Below, in pieces: positions 17,579 to 26,639 of a stretch of 64,000 nt of DNA. The position numbers and the translations under genes are program-made. The DNA is taken from the NCBI GenBank assembly GCA_964250765.1, contig CAXUHF010000005.1, positions 1 to 64,000 of the forward strand. The letters run 5' to 3'. Position 1 is the first letter of the stretch, and each line of letters opens with the position of its first letter. Origin of the DNA: JBBQVS01 sp964250765 (lineage in GTDB: Bacteria; Chloroflexota; Ktedonobacteria; Ktedonobacterales; Ktedonobacteraceae). The notes beneath the pieces are model-generated. The model saw only the letters and a program-made list of their open reading frames with translations. It did no database searches and was not told where the DNA came from.

Positions 17579-18010
17579 ATGAAGGGACGGTTTATAGCCG
17601 TGGAAAAAGCCGAACGGAAACGTACATCCTTATTGGCAAATATTGGCGATCTCAACCGACCTTTGCGCGTTCGACCTGTTCGCAGTATGGGACGTGAGTG
17701 GTGGGCTGTTGACGCTGAAGATACCTGGCCCGGCATGGTGATGGACTTGAGACGCCTGGGCTTCGAGTCGATGGCAGTGGGCGACGAGGTGTTGGTACGC
17801 GAAGGTGCGCCAGCATATGAGATGCAGATGGAGGGTCCGGCTGAGCAAACTGGCCTCAAGCCTTTCCCCACCATCAACCCAACGATCCGCGTTCGTAAGG
17901 ACTCGTATTCGACAGATTACTCCGATATGGTGTACCTGGACGACTACAAGGACGAAGAGGACGAGGAGGATGACGAACTGGAACCCGAAGACCTGGACAA
18001 CGACGAATAA
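17579..18010 (+). CDS. Hypothetical protein with acidic C-terminal tail
   Basis: I do not recognise the family. Residues ~8-95 form a compact, basic-to-mixed domain with an RPVRSMGREWWAVDAEDTW segment and alternating hydrophobics that suggest a small beta-rich fold. The last ~30 residues are almost all Asp/Glu (EDEEDDELEPEDLDNDE). The coding bias over the domain is clear. The start is uncertain: the ATG at 17579 lacks a ribosome site, while an in-frame GTG at 17600 follows GAAGGGA by about 11 nt and may be the true start. A strong terminator follows. Confidence 0.7.
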   Translation: MKGRFIAVEKAERKRTSLLANIGDLNRPLRVRPVRSMGREWWAVDAEDTWPGMVMDLRRLGFESMAVGDEVLVREGAPAYEMQMEGPAEQTGLKPFPTINPTIRVRKDSYSTDYSDMVYLDDYKDEEDEEDDELEPEDLDNDE

Positions 18011-18042
18011 GTTGGATCAGGTTTTTTATTAGATATACACAG

Positions 18043-18090
18043 TGGTCATGCGCATACTTAGCGACGCTAAGTATGCGCATGACCATTTTT
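18043..18090 (+). terminator. Intrinsic terminator, 21 bp perfect stem
   Basis: 18043-18063 pairs perfectly with 18065-18085 around a single base and is followed by five Ts. It lies about 30 bp after the stop of the acidic hypothetical gene and 50 bp before the end of the converging glycosyltransferase gene. The stem is unusually long for a simple terminator. Confidence 0.8.
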
Positions 18091-18136
18091 ATCAGAGTGG
18101 CTCGTAAAACCCCTAGCTTTTAAGCGGGGGCAGATG

Positions 18137-19441
18137 TCAAATTTGCCTTCTTTTGCGCCACTTACTGCTATAAGAGACGATCCACCAAACAGCACCAGAG
18201 GCAAGAAGAATTAGCATTGGCTCAATAGGCGCACGAAAGCGTGGTATTCCATAGAAGGCGATATCTTGCGCGAGTGTAAGCAAAATCATCAGGTAAATAA
18301 AGAGCAATTCACGCCATCGCTCACTTGTTACCACGATGCCAAGTAGCGCGAGTGCAAAAACAATTGGAGTGATTGTTTCCATCATCGTAACAACGAAACG
18401 TGATGAGTCCCGATCTGGAAAACGATTCGTCGCAAGGTCCGCTTCCTGGGGAATGACTTCCCATGTATTGATGAAGTGTTGTCCAAGCAGAAATGGCATA
18501 GAGGAAAGATGACTCTCTATCCATTGTAATGCTGCTGTCTTATATGCGTTGTCTCGTGTTACCTCGCATGCCTTAGCGCAATCCTTTGGGAAATTTTCTG
18601 TGATCCACGGCGTTGACTCGCTTGGAATAATCCATACTCCCGCGTAATACCCATGCTGATATACCGGATCGGCAGTCTCATAGTTGTATGCACCCAACAT
18701 CACCTTACCATCTCCCACCGCAACAGGCACAAATGTGTGCGTCACCTTATAATTACGAAGTGTCCAAGGTGCAATGAAGATCAGCGAGAGGAGCGATACC
18801 ACAAGCACACTTTTGAGAGTGGTACGCCATGACAAAACTTTTATCTTGTACATTACTCCCGTCCATAAAACGAATAAGCCAAGCAGAGCTATTCCGTTGG
18901 GGCGGGTAAGTGAAAGCAAGCCAAGGAGTACACCACTTATAATTATCAAACTCAAACGCGGTGAGCGTTGTATACGATAAAGCGTGTAGCAGAAGGCAAG
19001 CAATAGAAACGTGTAGAGCGACTCTGCGTACAGTAAACCATCGTAGACATACAGAAAAGGATAGATTGCTCCTACAATACCCGCGAAGATGCCGATGCGT
19101 TCCCCGAACAGGTCTCTCGCAAAAAGGTAAAGCAGTGCACATGTTCCTGACCCAACAAGACAAAGGACGAGACGCACGAGAATATCTTGTGGCCCGATAA
19201 GACGATCAATAACCCCTATGACGAAGGGCCATAGTGGGGCACGATCAACCGTTGGCAGGTGTGAGTAGAGACAGTAGCAATGCTCTTGCACCAGATGAAA
19301 CGCGATATCCTGATACGTCAATGAGTCGTGAAGCGGAAAGTACCCAGCCGCGACCGTGAAGTTATATGCGACACGTACGGTGAGCGCAACGCAAAATACG
19401 ACGATCAGTGGAACCGTGACAAACGCTTCCAAACGTTTCAT
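18137..19441 (-). CDS. GT-C fold glycosyltransferase family 39-like membrane protein
   Basis: Probably transfers a sugar from a polyprenyl-phosphate donor on the outer face of the membrane. It has about ten hydrophobic segments. The first extracellular loop carries the acidic pattern expected for GT-C enzymes (PLHDSLTYQDIAFHL, where the Asp residues are candidates for catalysis), followed by RAPLWPFVIGVIDRLIG, as in PMT/ArnT-like proteins. The length of 434 residues fits. AAGGATATTT precedes the ATG. There are no partner genes nearby, so the acceptor is unknown. Confidence 0.85.
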   Translation of the reverse strand: MKRLEAFVTVPLIVVFCVALTVRVAYNFTVAAGYFPLHDSLTYQDIAFHLVQEHCYCLYSHLPTVDRAPLWPFVIGVIDRLIGPQDILVRLVLCLVGSGTCALLYLFARDLFGERIGIFAGIVGAIYPFLYVYDGLLYAESLYTFLLLAFCYTLYRIQRSPRLSLIIISGVLLGLLSLTRPNGIALLGLFVLWTGVMYKIKVLSWRTTLKSVLVVSLLSLIFIAPWTLRNYKVTHTFVPVAVGDGKVMLGAYNYETADPVYQHGYYAGVWIIPSESTPWITENFPKDCAKACEVTRDNAYKTAALQWIESHLSSMPFLLGQHFINTWEVIPQEADLATNRFPDRDSSRFVVTMMETITPIVFALALLGIVVTSERWRELLFIYLMILLTLAQDIAFYGIPRFRAPIEPMLILLASGAVWWIVSYSSKWRKRRQI

Positions 19442-19817
19442 AAATATCCTTGTCTAATACGAAGTATGTAGGAAAACCTACAATCAGCAACGAATCTCTG
19501 ATATGAACGTAACGCTATAGCTATTTGGGTGACTTGCACATAGTTTTGGGATTTCCATATTAGTTGTATGTTTAAGAAAAATAGTATATACTTAAAGAGT
19601 ACTCTTTCTCCTCTCATAAATCATGTCCCTCGTATAAAGCATCACTCGAAACATATCTTCGTTGTGGGAAAGCTCTAACATAACTGTCTTTGCGTTCTCA
19701 TCTCTCTATATGACTGTGATTGCTGAACTCACTTGTCCATCTGCTTTCTTTATATATCGAGCATACTCAACAGAAGTAGCAGATGTGTCTGAAAGCATAA
19801 AAACTAAGGAGTGCTGA
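19442..19817. other. Intergenic region
   Basis: This 376 bp AT-rich spacer lies between the divergent glycosyltransferase and the small membrane protein gene, so it should hold promoters for both. I see no clean -35/-10 pair and no stable hairpin. Confidence 0.4.
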
Positions 19818-19949
19818 ATGCAGCCACTGATTTTGTTGTTGCTTGCCATCGTCGTCATTGTATGTGTGTTTGGCTATAGTGCGTATCGTACTAACGCGAA
19901 GAAACGAGCATGGGAAAAGAGACGAAACGTGTTTCGTGATCGAGTGTAA
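19818..19949 (+). CDS. Small single-pass membrane protein (43 aa)
   Basis: The frame starts MQPLILLLLAIVVIVC, a membrane helix over residues 3-20, and ends in a strongly basic cytoplasmic-type tail (AYRTNAKKRAWEKRRNVF). AAGGAGTGCTGA gives a good ribosome site 5 nt before the ATG. The charge pattern and ribosome site make it more than chance, although it is short. It lies 70 bp upstream of the pentapeptide gene in the same direction. No function is known. Confidence 0.65.
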   Translation: MQPLILLLLAIVVIVCVFGYSAYRTNAKKRAWEKRRNVFRDRV

Positions 19950-20019
19950 GTAAGTATATCCCCCTTTGAATGTTCTTGCAACGCAGTAGAAAAGTTATCA
20001 TACACAAGGAAGTACTATT

Positions 20020-20505
20020 ATGGCAGACCAACGTCAACTTGTTATTCTTGCATCAGGTAAAACACTTTGGAATAAGTGGAGACGCGACTATTCGGAGATA
20101 AAAGCGTTTGAACCCGACCTTCACGGCGCGGACTTGCACGGAGTTGACCTGCGCGGAATCGACTTTCATGGGGCTGACCTAACCGAAGTTAACCTGCAAG
20201 ATGCTGACCTACGGGGAGCAGACCTGCACTTAGCTGACATTCGTAACGCTAATCTGAGAGGTGCCGATCTCAGCGATGCAGATTGCTCCAAAACACTCCT
20301 GAACTGGACGGACTTACGAGATACTAACCTTCGTCACGCCAATTTGAAAGAGGCCGATTTAAGAAAGACAAACCTGCTAGGAGCCGATCTCGAAGGAGCA
20401 ACACTGGATAAGGCGAGACGTGATGTTGTTCTCGTGCCGAAAGTGAATATTCCTATAGGCAAAATTGATGAACGTGAAATTGTAGCACCTGGAACGAAAG
20501 CATAA
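20020..20505 (+). CDS. Pentapeptide-repeat protein
   Basis: Residues ~35-137 are about twenty tandem A(D/N)LxX pentapeptides (LHGADLHGVDLRGIDFHGAD and on), which form a right-handed quadrilateral beta-helix. The flanks are a 34-residue N-terminal part and a tail ending IDEREIVAPGTKA. ACAAGGAAG precedes the ATG. Most such bacterial proteins are of unknown function; a few (Qnr, MfpA) protect gyrase, but nothing here points to that. The small gene that follows begins 10 bp after the stop. Confidence 0.9.
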   Translation: MADQRQLVILASGKTLWNKWRRDYSEIKAFEPDLHGADLHGVDLRGIDFHGADLTEVNLQDADLRGADLHLADIRNANLRGADLSDADCSKTLLNWTDLRDTNLRHANLKEADLRKTNLLGADLEGATLDKARRDVVLVPKVNIPIGKIDEREIVAPGTKA

Positions 20506-20515
20506 CGAAAATAGA

Positions 20516-20773
20516 ATGAACAAGCAAAAAATAACACATGGTCCTGTAATAGGTACTAATGGAAGGAACACGATAACGGAAGAGCGTTACTACGTCCAAA
20601 AGATCACAGAGCAGATTTTCGTTGTCCGAGAGCGTGTTCCTGAGCATGAAGAGTCGCAACACAATACGCACATTATCAAATCGTTTGATATGGGTCATGA
20701 TGCATATGTCTATCTCGATATGCTCAATGCGAAACAACGGAAACTTGACGCAGAAAAGAGAGAAGAGCGGTAG
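20516..20773 (+). CDS. Hypothetical 85-residue protein
   Basis: Not recognised. Soluble, charged, with a basic C-terminal helix (MLNAKQRKLDAEKREER) after a mixed segment (YYVQKITEQIFVVRERV). It starts 10 bp after the pentapeptide gene and ends one base before the nucleotidyltransferase ATG, a spacing typical of a real operon member. The ribosome site is weak, so translational coupling to the upstream gene is likely. Confidence 0.65.
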   Translation: MNKQKITHGPVIGTNGRNTITEERYYVQKITEQIFVVRERVPEHEESQHNTHIIKSFDMGHDAYVYLDMLNAKQRKLDAEKREER

Positions 20774-20774
20774 C

Positions 20775-21569
20775 ATGGGGCAACAATACACTTGGGAGAC
20801 CTGTTCAAGAGTGATACAATCGCAAGTTCGTACTCTACAAACGGAGTCGCAACGGGTGTTGGGAGAGCAGCTTGTTGGTTTTTACCTACATGGTTCACTA
20901 GCCCTAAGAGGTTTCAACCCTGCAAGAAGCGATGTCAATATAGTAGTAGTGACGAAGCAGAGGATGGATATAGAGGTTAAGCGCGTGCTTATTACGCTGC
21001 TGCTACGCATCTCTAAGATGCCATGTCCCGTGAGCATTCACTTTCTCGCCCAACAGAATATCTTTCCTTTCCAGTCTCCCTTGCCCTACGACCTCTACTA
21101 TAATGAGACAATGCGTGAGCAAGCTCAACAAGATATGCGCAGCGACGCCTGGAAACACTGGAATGATAGGATCGAGTACGATCCTGAACTTACAATCATT
21201 CTGCCCGTTCTTCAATTGCATGGCATTTGTCTCTATGGGGAGCTTCCCGCAAAGACGCTTCCCCCTGTACCAGAACAAGCCTTTCGAGATGCGCTCGTCA
21301 CTAAAGTTCAGAAAGATCAGCAACATCCATTACACAATCCTATCTCTTTTGTGTTGAATGCTTGTCGTGTCGCGGCATATTTACACGATCATACTATTCT
21401 TTCTAAAGATGCAGGCGGTGTATGGGGACTGTCTTTCCTACCTGAGCAGTATCATCCTCTTCTTCAGCAGTTGTTAGCTCTATACCGTGGTGAAAGTCCA
21501 GGACGACCTGTGGGCAACGCTGCCTTGCAAGATTTTGCTGCATACGTGGGTGAGACAATCGTAGCCTGA
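20775..21569 (+). CDS. Aminoglycoside adenylyltransferase-like nucleotidyltransferase, ANT(3'')/AadA type
   Basis: Family members transfer AMP to streptomycin/spectinomycin. The N-terminal nucleotidyltransferase motif is LHGSLALRGFNPARSDVN (residues ~38-55), followed by the C-terminal helical domain of AadA/DUF4111 proteins (FVLNACRVAAYLHDH, SKDAGGVWGL). The GS pair and the first Asp (Asp53) are present. The second metal ligand of the normal SDxD motif is Asn55 (codon AAT), so activity is doubtful or altered. I set the start at the ATG at 20775, where homology begins and which follows the preceding stop by 1 bp; an upstream in-frame ATG at 20622 overlaps that gene. The third gene of a small operon. 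Confidence 0.85.
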   Translation: MGQQYTWETCSRVIQSQVRTLQTESQRVLGEQLVGFYLHGSLALRGFNPARSDVNIVVVTKQRMDIEVKRVLITLLLRISKMPCPVSIHFLAQQNIFPFQSPLPYDLYYNETMREQAQQDMRSDAWKHWNDRIEYDPELTIILPVLQLHGICLYGELPAKTLPPVPEQAFRDALVTKVQKDQQHPLHNPISFVLNACRVAAYLHDHTILSKDAGGVWGLSFLPEQYHPLLQQLLALYRGESPGRPVGNAALQDFAAYVGETIVA

Positions 21570-21780
21570 GTATTGTTTCTCTCGGAGACGATTGACGCTT
21601 TCTTATTCTTCATTTGCCTCTTTGGTACATATCCAAATGTATCCTACCCCAACAATTTTATATTTTTGATAAACTGCCAAGATAGCTCAGCAAACTGAAA
21701 CAAAATAGACTCAGCTTCTCTCTTATAGATAGTGCATTTTTAAGATGCTCTACGTTGTAAGAAAAGGAAAAGCTTCGTTC

Positions 21781-22857
21781 ATGAACAGAAAAATGTCCGG
21801 CTCGCTCACTCTTCCCGCAGAGAATGCGGTACAGCCGACTCCTATACGTCCCCTTCAAGCTCCCGCTACCAACGATTACGCCGAATTAAAACAGATTCTT
21901 AAGAAACAAGGATTGCTAGAGAGACAGCCCGCGTACTATACCGTGCGTATTGCTCTACTAGTAGCTTTGCTTACCATTGGAGTTGTGTTTCTCTTCGTTG
22001 TCAACAACTTCTGGTTGCAACTCCTAAATGCTGTCTATCTCGCGTTTGTCTTTACACAGATTGGACTACTTGGACATGAGGCCGGACATCGGCAGATGTT
22101 TCATGAGTCATGGAAGCACGACTTGCTCGCACTTGTAGGTGGCAATCTTGTCGTTGGTATGAGTTATGCGTGGTGGGTTGATAAGCACAATGCGCATCAT
22201 AGCAATCCCAATCATATGGATATGGACCCTGATATCGACATTCCATTTCTGGAATTTACAGGGCTAGAAGACCTATCAGGAATAGGTAAATTCAGGCAGT
22301 TCCTTGTGAAGCATCAAGCTCTCATTTTTCTGCCCGCGTTAATGACAGTCTCTCTTGGGCTGCAATACAATGGAGTAGATTTTCTCCTGCATAAGAAGGC
22401 GAAGTATCACGTTCTCGAATTGCTCTTGATGATTGCTCATTTCGTCTTGTACTTTGGTATCATCTTCTCACGTTTTGTGTGGTGGCAAGCCATCATTTTT
22501 ATAGTTGTGCATCAGGCTATTACAGGCGTCTACCTTGGTTCAATCTTTGCACCCAATCATAAAGGTATGCTTGTGCTTGAAAAAGAGAGCACAATGGATT
22601 TCTTGCATCGCCAGGTGCTTACCGCTCGTAATATTCATGCAAATCCGATTACCGACTTCATGTACGGTGGCTTAAATTATCAGATTGAGCATCACCTGTT
22701 CCCAAGCATGCCACGTAACAAATTGAAGCAGGCACAACAGATCATCAAGCCTTTCTGCCAGTCACATGATATCTCCTATCACGAGACAAACATGATTCAG
22801 GCATTTAAAGAGATATTGCTCAACCTCTATCACATCGGCGACCCATTGCGCGGCTAG
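21781..22857 (+). CDS. Membrane fatty acid desaturase
   Basis: Inserts a double bond into lipid acyl chains using a di-iron centre. Three histidine boxes are intact: HEAGH at about residue 99, HNAHH within WWVDKHNAHHSNPNH at about 136, and QIEHH (GLNYQIEHHLFPSMPR) at about 301. The QxEHH form is typical of the DesA/acyl-lipid front-end group. Four hydrophobic segments lie between the boxes. I prefer the ATG at 21781 because AAAAGGAAAAG precedes it; the in-frame ATG at 21745 has no ribosome site. Monocistronic, followed by a long hairpin. Membrane fluidity adaptation is the likely role. Confidence 0.93.
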   Translation: MNRKMSGSLTLPAENAVQPTPIRPLQAPATNDYAELKQILKKQGLLERQPAYYTVRIALLVALLTIGVVFLFVVNNFWLQLLNAVYLAFVFTQIGLLGHEAGHRQMFHESWKHDLLALVGGNLVVGMSYAWWVDKHNAHHSNPNHMDMDPDIDIPFLEFTGLEDLSGIGKFRQFLVKHQALIFLPALMTVSLGLQYNGVDFLLHKKAKYHVLELLLMIAHFVLYFGIIFSRFVWWQAIIFIVVHQAITGVYLGSIFAPNHKGMLVLEKESTMDFLHRQVLTARNIHANPITDFMYGGLNYQIEHHLFPSMPRNKLKQAQQIIKPFCQSHDISYHETNMIQAFKEILLNLYHIGDPLRG

Positions 22858-22873
22858 CAATAACAAAGGAAGA

Positions 22874-22944
22874 GGGCATGTCAATCGCAGAGAGAGAAGT
22901 ACGTAAAGAAATTACGTAATTATCTCTCTGCGATTGACATGCCC
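22874..22944. repeat. Long intergenic hairpin
   Basis: A 22 nt arm at 22874-22895 pairs perfectly with 22923-22944, and the interior contains a second pairing (TACGTAA against TTACGTA). It lies between converging genes, 17 bp after the desaturase stop and just before the end of a small minus-strand gene, so it can act as a bidirectional terminator. It lacks the TGTAGG core of the repeat family. Confidence 0.7.
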
Positions 22945-22952
22945 CGGTCAGA

Positions 22953-23162
22953 TTAAAACCTTGTAGTGTCCTCCTGAAAAGTATGTAGCCATTGTGTAAG
23001 CAGGTATGTTTGTTCATTCGTGAGTCTGAGTGGATACAAGCCACTATCGGCATCCACGTTAAGCACAATACGTCCTGTCTTCTCTCTTACAAAGGTAAAC
23101 GCACCTAGCTTTAACTGAGATTGTGGTTCTTTATCTATTGATGTGATTACGTTCTCTGTCAT
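22953..23162 (-). CDS. Hypothetical 69-residue protein
   Basis: Not recognised. The sequence (MTENVITSIDKEPQSQLKLG then FTFVREKTGRIVLNVD, ending LTQWLHTFQEDTTRF) suggests a small alpha/beta domain. The start at 23162 follows AAGGAGGGAATGTAAGATA; an in-frame upstream ATG at 23204 would add 14 unlikely residues and contains the ribosome site. It stands alone between the desaturase and a radical SAM gene. Confidence 0.65.
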   Translation of the reverse strand: MTENVITSIDKEPQSQLKLGAFTFVREKTGRIVLNVDADSGLYPLRLTNEQTYLLTQWLHTFQEDTTRF

Positions 23163-23312
23163 TATCTTACATTCCCTCCTTGAATATAAAAAGAGTAACA
23201 GCAATAACTGCTACCTACAGGAATATCACAACGTAACTGACGCTTATTATTTGATTTGCTCTTTCTCTCCTGTGGAGCGAAAAATACGTTTCTTTGTTGA
23301 GTTGAAACTCCA

Positions 23313-24152
23313 TTATGCTCCTATGAGGAGAGGTGAGACGGATAGTCTTTGATCTACTGTTGCCATCGCGTCCGCCGAGGAGACATATACCGTTCCCCCC
23401 TTTCGTTCAATCATGGTACTAAGACGATGAAGACGTTCTTCATCTTCGTAGCGTGTCCATGTCGGCTGATGGGCAGACCAGGAAACTACATTCTTTCGAT
23501 GAGGAACACTTGTGAGTATTTCCGAGGGAATAAAACGCACAAACTGCCCTCTGTCATCAGCATAGAGAGGTCCCAAGACAAACCCATTACAGCCTGCACG
23601 TATCCCCTCTATCGCAATGTTCTGATATTCTAGGTCAGAAATATGTGGCAAAATAGGGCGTACAGCAATAAAGGCAGGTACTCCTATCTGCTTCAGATTG
23701 GCAACTGTTCTCATTCGTTCGCTTGGAGAAGGAGTATGAGGCTCTATAGTGGAAGCAGAGTTCCAGCAACTGACAGATACCAAAGCGCTTAACATCGTCC
23801 CATCCTTCTTCATACGTTGCTGAATTGCTGCAAGTGCATTGAGCGTAGATGTATCTAATGATGCCTTCGTACTAAAGTTTAGGTTCTTCCCTAGCGTAGC
23901 CAACCGTTGTAACATGGTAACACCTCGTGCAGGACGCGCAAAAGGATCACCATCATACCCGAATTGAATAGTTTCAAAGGAAGTATTTTGCGCAAACTGC
24001 TCGAATTGATAGAGGACATCATCAGCATCGAGTTTAGACAGTCCTACCTCTCCCCCTCGTGTGTAGCAGTATTTGCATCCAAACGGACATGGTTCTCCAA
24101 CAGGAACAAGAACACGATTCTTTTCTACCTTGAACAGAAGCCTCTTTGCCAT
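23313..24152 (-). CDS. Radical SAM protein (spore photoproduct lyase-like core)
   Basis: Uses a 4Fe-4S cluster and SAM to generate a 5'-deoxyadenosyl radical. The cluster ligands are Cys22, Cys26 and Cys29 in EPCPFGCKYCYTRGG. SAM-binding elements follow (FGYDGDPFARPARG, FSTKASLD). The 279-residue protein has the partial barrel of the SplB-like/Rv2578c group but no added domain that would identify the substrate. CGAGGAGAGG precedes the ATG. Single gene; no obvious partner. Confidence 0.85.
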   Translation of the reverse strand: MAKRLLFKVEKNRVLVPVGEPCPFGCKYCYTRGGEVGLSKLDADDVLYQFEQFAQNTSFETIQFGYDGDPFARPARGVTMLQRLATLGKNLNFSTKASLDTSTLNALAAIQQRMKKDGTMLSALVSVSCWNSASTIEPHTPSPSERMRTVANLKQIGVPAFIAVRPILPHISDLEYQNIAIEGIRAGCNGFVLGPLYADDRGQFVRFIPSEILTSVPHRKNVVSWSAHQPTWTRYEDEERLHRLSTMIERKGGTVYVSSADAMATVDQRLSVSPLLIGA

Positions 24153-24647
24153 TGAATGTGTCCTCTCCTCGTGTGTTTACCATCTCTACAAGAATACTGT
24201 TCTTAAATAAGGATAGAGGGTGTTGCTTGTATGGCCCCAATAAATGGCCTTGGAGGAATACTATCATATTCTCTGTAGGAGTCAACACATTTTAAAAATT
24301 TTGTAAAAATGTAGCATTTGTGATTTGTATGTTAGTAAGTATACGTGTGTACATTATTGTCATAAAAATATACATATGTAAGAAAAGAAAGAATATGTGG
24401 CGGATTGTACGATTTCCCCTTTTTGGTGGCACCCCGTCTTTTTTTAGAGAAATGCGAACAGCATGTGTGTTTAAAGAGATAAGTATACTTTTGTTTTGGT
24501 ATAGCTTGCCACTAGACAAGTGACGCTCCTATACGTATAATGCGAAGACAAGAGAAGCATCTGCTGTATTCGCAAACTGTGGATGAGAGTAGTATGCAAA
24601 ATATGTAGAAGGATCATTCCGACGAGAGACAAAAAGGGAAGTGTATC
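24153..24647. other. AT-rich intergenic region
   Basis: This 495 bp region between divergent genes is strongly AT-rich around 24290-24400. It should hold promoters for the radical SAM gene (minus) and the methyltransferase operon (plus). No hairpin above 10 bp, no ORF with a ribosome site and no RNA gene was seen. Confidence 0.45.
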
Positions 24648-25532
24648 ATGCCATCTTCTAGCAACTCCAAGAAAAGCAGTAGTGCAAGTACCTATATTAT
24701 CAATGAGAGGAAGAAAAAGGCAGAGGTACTTCGTCTCATCATTCAGAGTCGCATGATTACAACCGCGATGGGCGGTGTTCTTTCAGAACAACCCGACCCC
24801 AGCATCTTTCATCATGTCCTTGAGGTTGGCTGTGGTGTTGGTAGCTGGGTATTAGAAGCCGCCGAGACCTATCCTGAAATGAATGTGGTAGGGATTGATA
24901 TCAATCCGTTGATGGTCGAGTACTCGCGTACTCAAGCAAAAACGCAGGGACTCGAAAACCGTGTTGAATTTCATGTCATGGATGCTCTGAAGAAGCTTGA
25001 ATTTCCTGATAACTCGTTTGACTTGGTAAACTTACGGCTTGGTATAAGTTTTGTACGTACCTCAGAATGGCCCGGTCTTCTTCTTGAAATGCAACGCGTC
25101 GTTCGTCCAGGAGGAATTATTCGTCTTACTGAATGTGAGAGTGGTTCCAAGAGTACGAGTCAAGCAATGACACAACTGAATGATCTAGGTACACGCGCCT
25201 TATATCAGGCTGGATACCTTTTTACGCAAGAATATACGGGTTTAACTAGTCACTTGACAGAACTCCTCACGAAAAGTTGGTGCGAAGGCGTGCAAACGAA
25301 GTTCTATCCCCTGGTATTTAGAGCGGGAACACCAGAAGGAAAGGCTTTTGAAGAGGACATGGACTATATATTTCAAATGACCCGCCCATTTATTCAAAAA
25401 TGGGGAGGCATTCCAGAAAATTATGATGCTCTTCATCGACAATGCCTTAAGGATATGGAGCAGCTAGATTTCTCCGCAATCTGGCCTCATATTACTGCTT
25501 GGGGATACAAACCCCTTACACAGTCGAAATAA
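24648..25532 (+). CDS. Class I SAM-dependent methyltransferase
   Basis: Motif I is VLEVGCGVGSWVLEAA (about residues 62-77), with the acidic ribose contact in VVGIDINPLM. The adenine region is VEFHVMDALKKLEFPDNSFD, and the post-motif EMQRVVRPGGIIRLTE is typical of UbiE/Methyltransf_25-like enzymes. The N-terminus is a Ser/Lys-rich tail. A RBS-like AAAGGGAAG precedes the ATG. It starts an operon with a SorC-family regulator and a Nudix hydrolase. The acceptor is unknown. Confidence 0.88.
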   Translation: MPSSSNSKKSSSASTYIINERKKKAEVLRLIIQSRMITTAMGGVLSEQPDPSIFHHVLEVGCGVGSWVLEAAETYPEMNVVGIDINPLMVEYSRTQAKTQGLENRVEFHVMDALKKLEFPDNSFDLVNLRLGISFVRTSEWPGLLLEMQRVVRPGGIIRLTECESGSKSTSQAMTQLNDLGTRALYQAGYLFTQEYTGLTSHLTELLTKSWCEGVQTKFYPLVFRAGTPEGKAFEEDMDYIFQMTRPFIQKWGGIPENYDALHRQCLKDMEQLDFSAIWPHITAWGYKPLTQSK

Positions 25533-25580
25533 TCTTGATTGTACATTCGCTCTATCTCACGTAGAAAAGGGGAGCACAGT

Positions 25581-26639
25581 ATGCCTTCAGAAATGTCGCA
25601 AGCAAATGGTTCAGAAGCTCGCTTACTCGGTGATGAACGGTTTTTGCGGAAGATTGCCTATATGTATTATGAAGATGGGCTTTCACAAGAAGTGATTGCT
25701 GAGAGGGAATTTTGTTCTCGCCAGACAGTAAGTAAAGCACTACAAAAAGCGAAAGACCGTAACATTGTTCGCATTTCTATTGTACCAGATATGCGTATAG
25801 GCTATTTACGTAATCTCTCACGTGAGGTACGTACAGAACTGCAACTTGACGATGTTGTGCTCGTTCCGGGTCGTAGCTTTGAAGGTATGACAGAGAATGA
25901 AACTAGTGATGAGGTGGTGACTGAGATTGCAACCGCTGCCGCAGATTATCTCGATCAGCTTATTACTGACACCGACGTACTGGCTGTTTCTGGTGGCACG
26001 ACGTTCATGCGTAATGTGGTACGCTATCTTAATCCAAGTAAACTCCTTCCCCATTTACGGGTGGTTGCGACAATTGGTTTCGTCCAGGCTCATACGAGTG
26101 ATGGGGATGCCAACCTGATTGCTCACGATATTGCTGAGGCGTATGGAGGGGAGCATACCTGGTGTTGTATGCCTGCATTTTATCCAGTATTCCAAGGTGC
26201 CCAAGATTATCTTCCAAAGCTGATGCACAATGATCCCATCGTAAGGCAAGCCGTCGATCTTCATGAGAGAGCAAATGTTGTCATGATGGGAATTTGGCCT
26301 CCTCACACGAATAATGAGGTTATCTTAAAAGGCATACTCTCCAAGGACCAGATTCAAGCGGTAGAGAAGTTCCATCCAGCTGTGGACATTAACCATTGGG
26401 TCTTTGATGCGGAGGGTCAATGCATTAACACGATGCTTGACCCTCAGCCATATTGTTTGTCAGGCATGGAAATTCCCACCCTCAAAGAAAAAATTAGACA
26501 AGGAGGCACGAAAGTGATTCTTGTTGCAGGTGGCGGTCCTTCCTACGTTTCTGCTATTCGTGCTGCGTTGAAGGCAGGACTTGCAAGTATCTTAATCACA
26601 GACCATATAACCGCACAATCATTGTTGGGTGAGAAGTGA
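25581..26639 (+). CDS. SorC/DeoR-type sugar-binding transcriptional regulator
   Basis: DNA-binding repressor or activator controlled by a phosphorylated sugar. The helix-turn-helix is at about residues 30-60 (YYEDGLSQEVIAEREFCSRQ, then TVSKALQKAKDRNIV). The sugar-binding domain of the SorC family follows, with the phosphate-loop-like VSGGTTFMRNVVRYL and GMEIPTLKEKI. I chose the ATG at 25581 (AAAAGGGGAGC site) over an in-frame ATG at 25539. It lies 48 bp after the methyltransferase gene, and its TGA overlaps the GTG start of the Nudix gene, so all three should be co-expressed. Confidence 0.9.
   Translation: MPSEMSQANGSEARLLGDERFLRKIAYMYYEDGLSQEVIAEREFCSRQTVSKALQKAKDRNIVRISIVPDMRIGYLRNLSREVRTELQLDDVVLVPGRSFEGMTENETSDEVVTEIATAAADYLDQLITDTDVLAVSGGTTFMRNVVRYLNPSKLLPHLRVVATIGFVQAHTSDGDANLIAHDIAEAYGGEHTWCCMPAFYPVFQGAQDYLPKLMHNDPIVRQAVDLHERANVVMMGIWPPHTNNEVILKGILSKDQIQAVEKFHPAVDINHWVFDAEGQCINTMLDPQPYCLSGMEIPTLKEKIRQGGTKVILVAGGGPSYVSAIRAALKAGLASILITDHITAQSLLGEK

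Noticed and set aside
20020..20505. Quinolone resistance protein (Qnr)
   Set aside because: Pentapeptide repeats alone do not identify Qnr; the repeat block is short and lacks the Qnr loops.
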